Positions 13,492-15,644 of a stretch of DNA of 15,644 bases are shown piece by piece (within the stretch, counting starts at the first letter, position 1; each line of letters begins with the position of its first letter). The notes below the pieces were generated by a model that saw only the letters and a program-made list of their open reading frames with translations, was not told where the DNA came from and ran no database searches. Position numbers and translations under genes: made by a program. The stretch is from Pleurocapsa sp. MO_226.B13. GTDB lineage: Bacteria; Cyanobacteriota; Cyanobacteriia; Cyanobacteriales; Xenococcaceae. The stretch lies in assembly GCA_030064795.1 (NCBI GenBank), contig JASJEI010000245.1:1-15644 (forward strand), in the 5' to 3' direction.

Positions 13492-13511
13492 CGAAGGGAT
13501 TAATCCCTTCG
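13492..13511. repeat. 20-bp perfect palindrome after tnpA
   Basis: CGAAGGGATTAATCCCTTCG is self-complementary and lies 15 bases past the tnpA stop. A second hairpin 13524-13529/13539-13544 reuses the CGAAGG arm. Together they are likely the transposon end recognised by TnpA, and may also end tnpA transcription. Confidence 0.6.
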
Positions 13512-13606
13512 GGTCGCTTTCATCCTTCGGCTAAAGCACGAAGGCTCTCAGCTTCCCGCCCTTAACGGTAGGATGTTGATCCTGCTCACAGGCGATCGCG
13601 ATTAAT

Positions 13607-15124
13607 TCAGGCAACTTTTGTGTAATTGTTGTCCGTCGAAAAAGCTAATTTTCTTTTAGACAACATAGATTGACCAAAAACTTCTTTTGACCAATCATAA
13701 ACATCATGTATATGAATAGTTTCCATCCCTTGGAGTACTTTATCTGGAGTTAGTTTAGTAGTAGATAAAAGAAGTGTTAAAATCATTTCATTGATCTCCG
13801 AACAGGTCGAAGAAGAAGCAAAAATTTTGTATTTACCAAAAATTGATTCAATTATATCTGATGTAGCTAGAAAAGCTTTATTTAGGGGGATTTTTTGTCC
13901 TTCAAAAGCTAAGTAATGACTGACTTTCTGTTTAGTTGATTGAATCCAAGGTAATTCAGAAAATTCCTTGGTTAATCTCAACCAATCTAATTGAGATAAT
14001 GGATGTAATCCTTGTTGATTTAATTGTTTTTTAGCTAGGGCAAAAATTTCGAGGATTTTAGCATAAATATGAAGTGGTTTTTCATAATTTAATAACCAGC
14101 CTAGTTGGGCTAAAAATTTTCTCTGTCCCACTTCGGCTGCCTGAGAAATTATTTTAGATTTTTCTTTCCATAGTTTTCGACCAAATTCATCAGTAATCAA
14201 TTTCGAGAAAGCAGTAAAACTTGAGACTTTTGTACCGAGAAGTTTGGCAAATTTAGCTAAACAAGTTTGGTCGAGTTCTTCTCTTAAGATAAACAGAGTT
14301 TCTCGGTCTATAATAAATTCGGTACTAATTCGAGAAAAATCTTGTTTTTTCCAGTATTGAATTACTTTTAATCCCCAGGTTACTAGAATATCTATATTAT
14401 GATATCTAGCTTTAGAACGTTGAGAAGGAGGAATTAAAAAAAATAATCTTGTTTGTTGAATTTGAGAGCGAGTTAAATTACATTGTCGTAAAAATTCTTG
14501 AAATTCTTGATTTTTTGATAAGTCTTTTTTGAGCCACAAAGCTACTTGATGAGTAAAATCATAAGTATAAATTATTCCAGGATTGTTAGAAATATAGAGT
14601 TCAATTCCTTTTTTGATATCGCTGCCATGGTCAGAAATAATTTGTAAAGGTTTTCCTACAGTCTTGGCTAAATTATTAATCAAGACTTCTAGGAGTTCAC
14701 CTTTAGTTGAATCAAGAACTTCTAGGGCTAAGACTTCCAGGTCATGATGTTGTAAGTTTTTTCGGTCAGATTTAAGTTTTTCTGACCATTTTTGATAAGA
14801 CAATCCTAAAACAAGAAAACATTTTTTGGTTCCTTGTTCTAAAATTGTATCGATAATAAAAATCCAATCTGTTCTTTTTTCCTTTTCTCTTTTTAATTCA
14901 AAAAGACCTAGTTTAAGAAACCATTGTCTGATGGTAGTAAAATCGGGAGTTGGAAAACTAAAAAACTGCGCCCATAATTTGAAGTTTTTTTCGAGAGCAC
15001 GCCAACTGCTAAAACTGATTATTCTTTGTTGAATTGCTATTTGAATAATAAAAACAGGATAAGTATATTGGGCTGGTTTTAAAGCTATTATTTCTCGGTA
15101 TTTGGACTTTTCTACTGTTGCCAA
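13607..15124 (-). CDS. DDE transposase (ORF2)
   Basis: The 505-residue reading carries likely catalytic acids Asp92 (FIIDTILEQ), Asp165 (IISDHGSDIKKG) and Glu426 (SDIIESIFGKYK), with an N-terminal helix-turn-helix-like region (about 20-75). The spacing between the second Asp and Glu is long, which suggests an inserted helical domain. The nominal TTG start at 15124 is probably not used: the frame is open back to 15163 with no ATG or GTG and overlaps ORF1. A -1 frameshift at the A10 run in ORF1 would give a 590-aa fusion. No internal stop or frameshift is seen, so the transposase may be active. Confidence 0.85.
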   Translation of the reverse strand: MATVEKSKYREIIALKPAQYTYPVFIIQIAIQQRIISFSSWRALEKNFKLWAQFFSFPTPDFTTIRQWFLKLGLFELKREKEKRTDWIFIIDTILEQGTKKCFLVLGLSYQKWSEKLKSDRKNLQHHDLEVLALEVLDSTKGELLEVLINNLAKTVGKPLQIISDHGSDIKKGIELYISNNPGIIYTYDFTHQVALWLKKDLSKNQEFQEFLRQCNLTRSQIQQTRLFFLIPPSQRSKARYHNIDILVTWGLKVIQYWKKQDFSRISTEFIIDRETLFILREELDQTCLAKFAKLLGTKVSSFTAFSKLITDEFGRKLWKEKSKIISQAAEVGQRKFLAQLGWLLNYEKPLHIYAKILEIFALAKKQLNQQGLHPLSQLDWLRLTKEFSELPWIQSTKQKVSHYLAFEGQKIPLNKAFLATSDIIESIFGKYKIFASSSTCSEINEMILTLLLSTTKLTPDKVLQGMETIHIHDVYDWSKEVFGQSMLSKRKLAFSTDNNYTKVA

Positions 15125-15126
15125 AT

Positions 15127-15378
15127 CTACTTTTGATTGATTTCTCGGTTGGCTATTTTTTTTTTAAGTTCTTCTATTTCTAGTTCTTTTTCTTGTAAAC
15201 TAGCTTCCAGTTGTTTGGCTTTTTCTTTCCATTTTTCCCGACTTGAAGCAAGATCTCTCACTTTTATCTCCATGGCTCTGAGCTTTTTTTGTTTGGATAA
15301 AGCTCTTTCTTTCCATTTTTCTCTCCCATCTTTAAACAGATAGACTAAACGGTTTTCACCACTTTTATAACCTTTCAT
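15127..15378 (-). CDS. Coiled-coil ORF1 of the DDE insertion sequence
   Basis: The 83-aa protein is highly charged, with heptad-like leucines from about residue 20 on (EKAKQLEASLQEKELEIEEL), indicating a coiled coil for multimerisation. It starts at ATG 15378, 96 bases inside the right terminal repeat, and ends two bases before the nominal start of the transposase. Codons 72-75 contain an unbroken run of ten A (15165-15156), a typical slippage site. Its role is probably to form the N-terminal part of the full transposase. Confidence 0.75.
   Translation of the reverse strand: MKGYKSGENRLVYLFKDGREKWKERALSKQKKLRAMEIKVRDLASSREKWKEKAKQLEASLQEKELEIEELKKKIANREINQK
15156..15165 (-). promoter_or_regulatory. 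A10 slippery run, candidate -1 frameshift site
   Basis: Ten consecutive A residues (minus strand) lie in ORF1 where the ORF2 frame has just opened: the ORF2-frame stop is at 15166-15164 and no later stop intervenes. A -1 shift of ribosome or polymerase here joins the two frames, as in several IS families. Confidence 0.6.
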
Positions 15379-15486
15379 TCAATACTAAAAACTAGAGCGA
15401 ATTTAAACTGCACATTTGAACACCTAATTCTAGCAAACTTTGGTAGCAATCCCTCATCGATTTTTTCTCCAGTAAAGTTGCCTGAA

Positions 15487-15644
15487 ATTATTGGCGATCG
15501 CCTGCTCCAGAATCAACACCCTAGGTTGAAGCCGAAAAATGGCACTTTTTTCGTCTCGACTCTATCTTTTTGAGGTTTTGGTTAGAAACTCAGACAATTG
15601 TCCAACCCACTTTTTAATTCTTATTAGTCATTAAACCATACTGA
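15487..15644. other. Non-coding right edge
   Basis: No gene is visible. The stretch holds a HIP1 octamer (15494-15501) and a short AAAAATGGCAC-TTTTTT segment. Its first 40 bases are an imperfect inverted copy of the sequence just outside the other end of the DDE insertion sequence (13568-13606). Confidence 0.5.

Larger units (their letters stand above)
11580..13560. mobile_element. IS200/IS605-type element with divergent tnpA and tnpB
   Basis: Single-strand transposon carrying a Y1 HUH transposase and a TnpB nuclease in divergent orientation. One end is the hairpin just past the tnpB stop (11588-11594 / 11604-11610; minus strand TCCTGTG...CACAGGA), followed by GATGTCAA as at many IS200/IS605 right ends. 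The other end lies past tnpA and contains a 20-bp palindrome (13492-13511), a CCTTCG/CGAAGG hairpin (13524-13529/13539-13544) and GCTTCCCGCC. The exact outer limit on that side is uncertain within about 40 bases because it runs up to the next element. These elements make no target duplication, and none is seen. Confidence 0.75.
13606..15486 (-). mobile_element. DDE insertion sequence with CAGGCAACTTT ends and two ORFs
   Basis: The ends TTCAGGCAACTTT (13606-13618) and AAAGTTGCCTGAA (15474-15486) are 13-bp perfect inverted repeats enclosing a coiled-coil ORF and a transposase, about 1.88 kb in all. The transposase stop codon overlaps the inner edge of the left repeat. Flanks ATTAA and ATTAT would be a 5-bp target duplication with one mismatch, so duplication is unproven. 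I do not assign it to a named IS family. Confidence 0.85.

Noticed and set aside
13601..15491. Target-site duplication ATTAA/ATTAT around the DDE IS
   Set aside because: One mismatch in five AT-rich bases is not evidence enough.

Overview
The window looks cyanobacterial. The octamer GCGATCGC (HIP1) recurs throughout, several runs of 7-bp tandem repeats are present, and insertion sequences are frequent. Gene content points to an accessory replicon or an integrated plasmid-like island: a fragment of an XisF-type large serine recombinase, a winged-helix replication-type protein in a minus-strand gene train, small DNA-binding proteins, a solitary cytosine-5 DNA methyltransferase, a NACHT NTPase and two or three transposable elements. 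No chromosomal housekeeping gene is visible.

Layout. 1-1148: serine recombinase lacking its catalytic domain. 1149-2036: non-coding, holding one copy (R1) of a structured non-coding element. 2037-5030 (minus): a 997-residue NACHT protein ending in 28 pentapeptide repeats. 5140-5632: a second copy (R2) of the same non-coding element, in opposite orientation, so that R1 and R2 bracket the NACHT gene and point toward it. 5673-10627 (minus): a compact train, in transcription order a 128-aa unknown, the winged-helix replication-like protein (TAATG overlap), an 81-aa winged-helix protein, the methyltransferase, a 264-aa helix-turn-helix protein (same frame as the methyltransferase, one stop codon apart) and a Cys/His-rich 115-aa protein. 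10628-11078: AT-rich divergent control region with a promoter/operator candidate and a bidirectional hairpin. 11079-11462 (plus): divergent HTH regulator. 11580 to about 13560: IS200/IS605-type element with divergent TnpA (Y1 HUH) and TnpB (RNA-guided nuclease family, non-canonical catalytic glutamate). 13606-15486: DDE insertion sequence with two ORFs that appear to be joined by a -1 frameshift at an A10 run.

How the genes may work together (inference): the 10.6-5.7 kb train plus the divergent HTH gene resembles a plasmid replication/control module, with the methyltransferase and the NACHT protein as protective or defensive cargo. The most unusual features are the inverted pair of structured non-coding elements around the NACHT gene, four unrelated heptanucleotide repeat families (two of them translated inside the replication-like protein), and a palindromic repeat family that also forms the flank, and hence the predicted guide, of the TnpB element.
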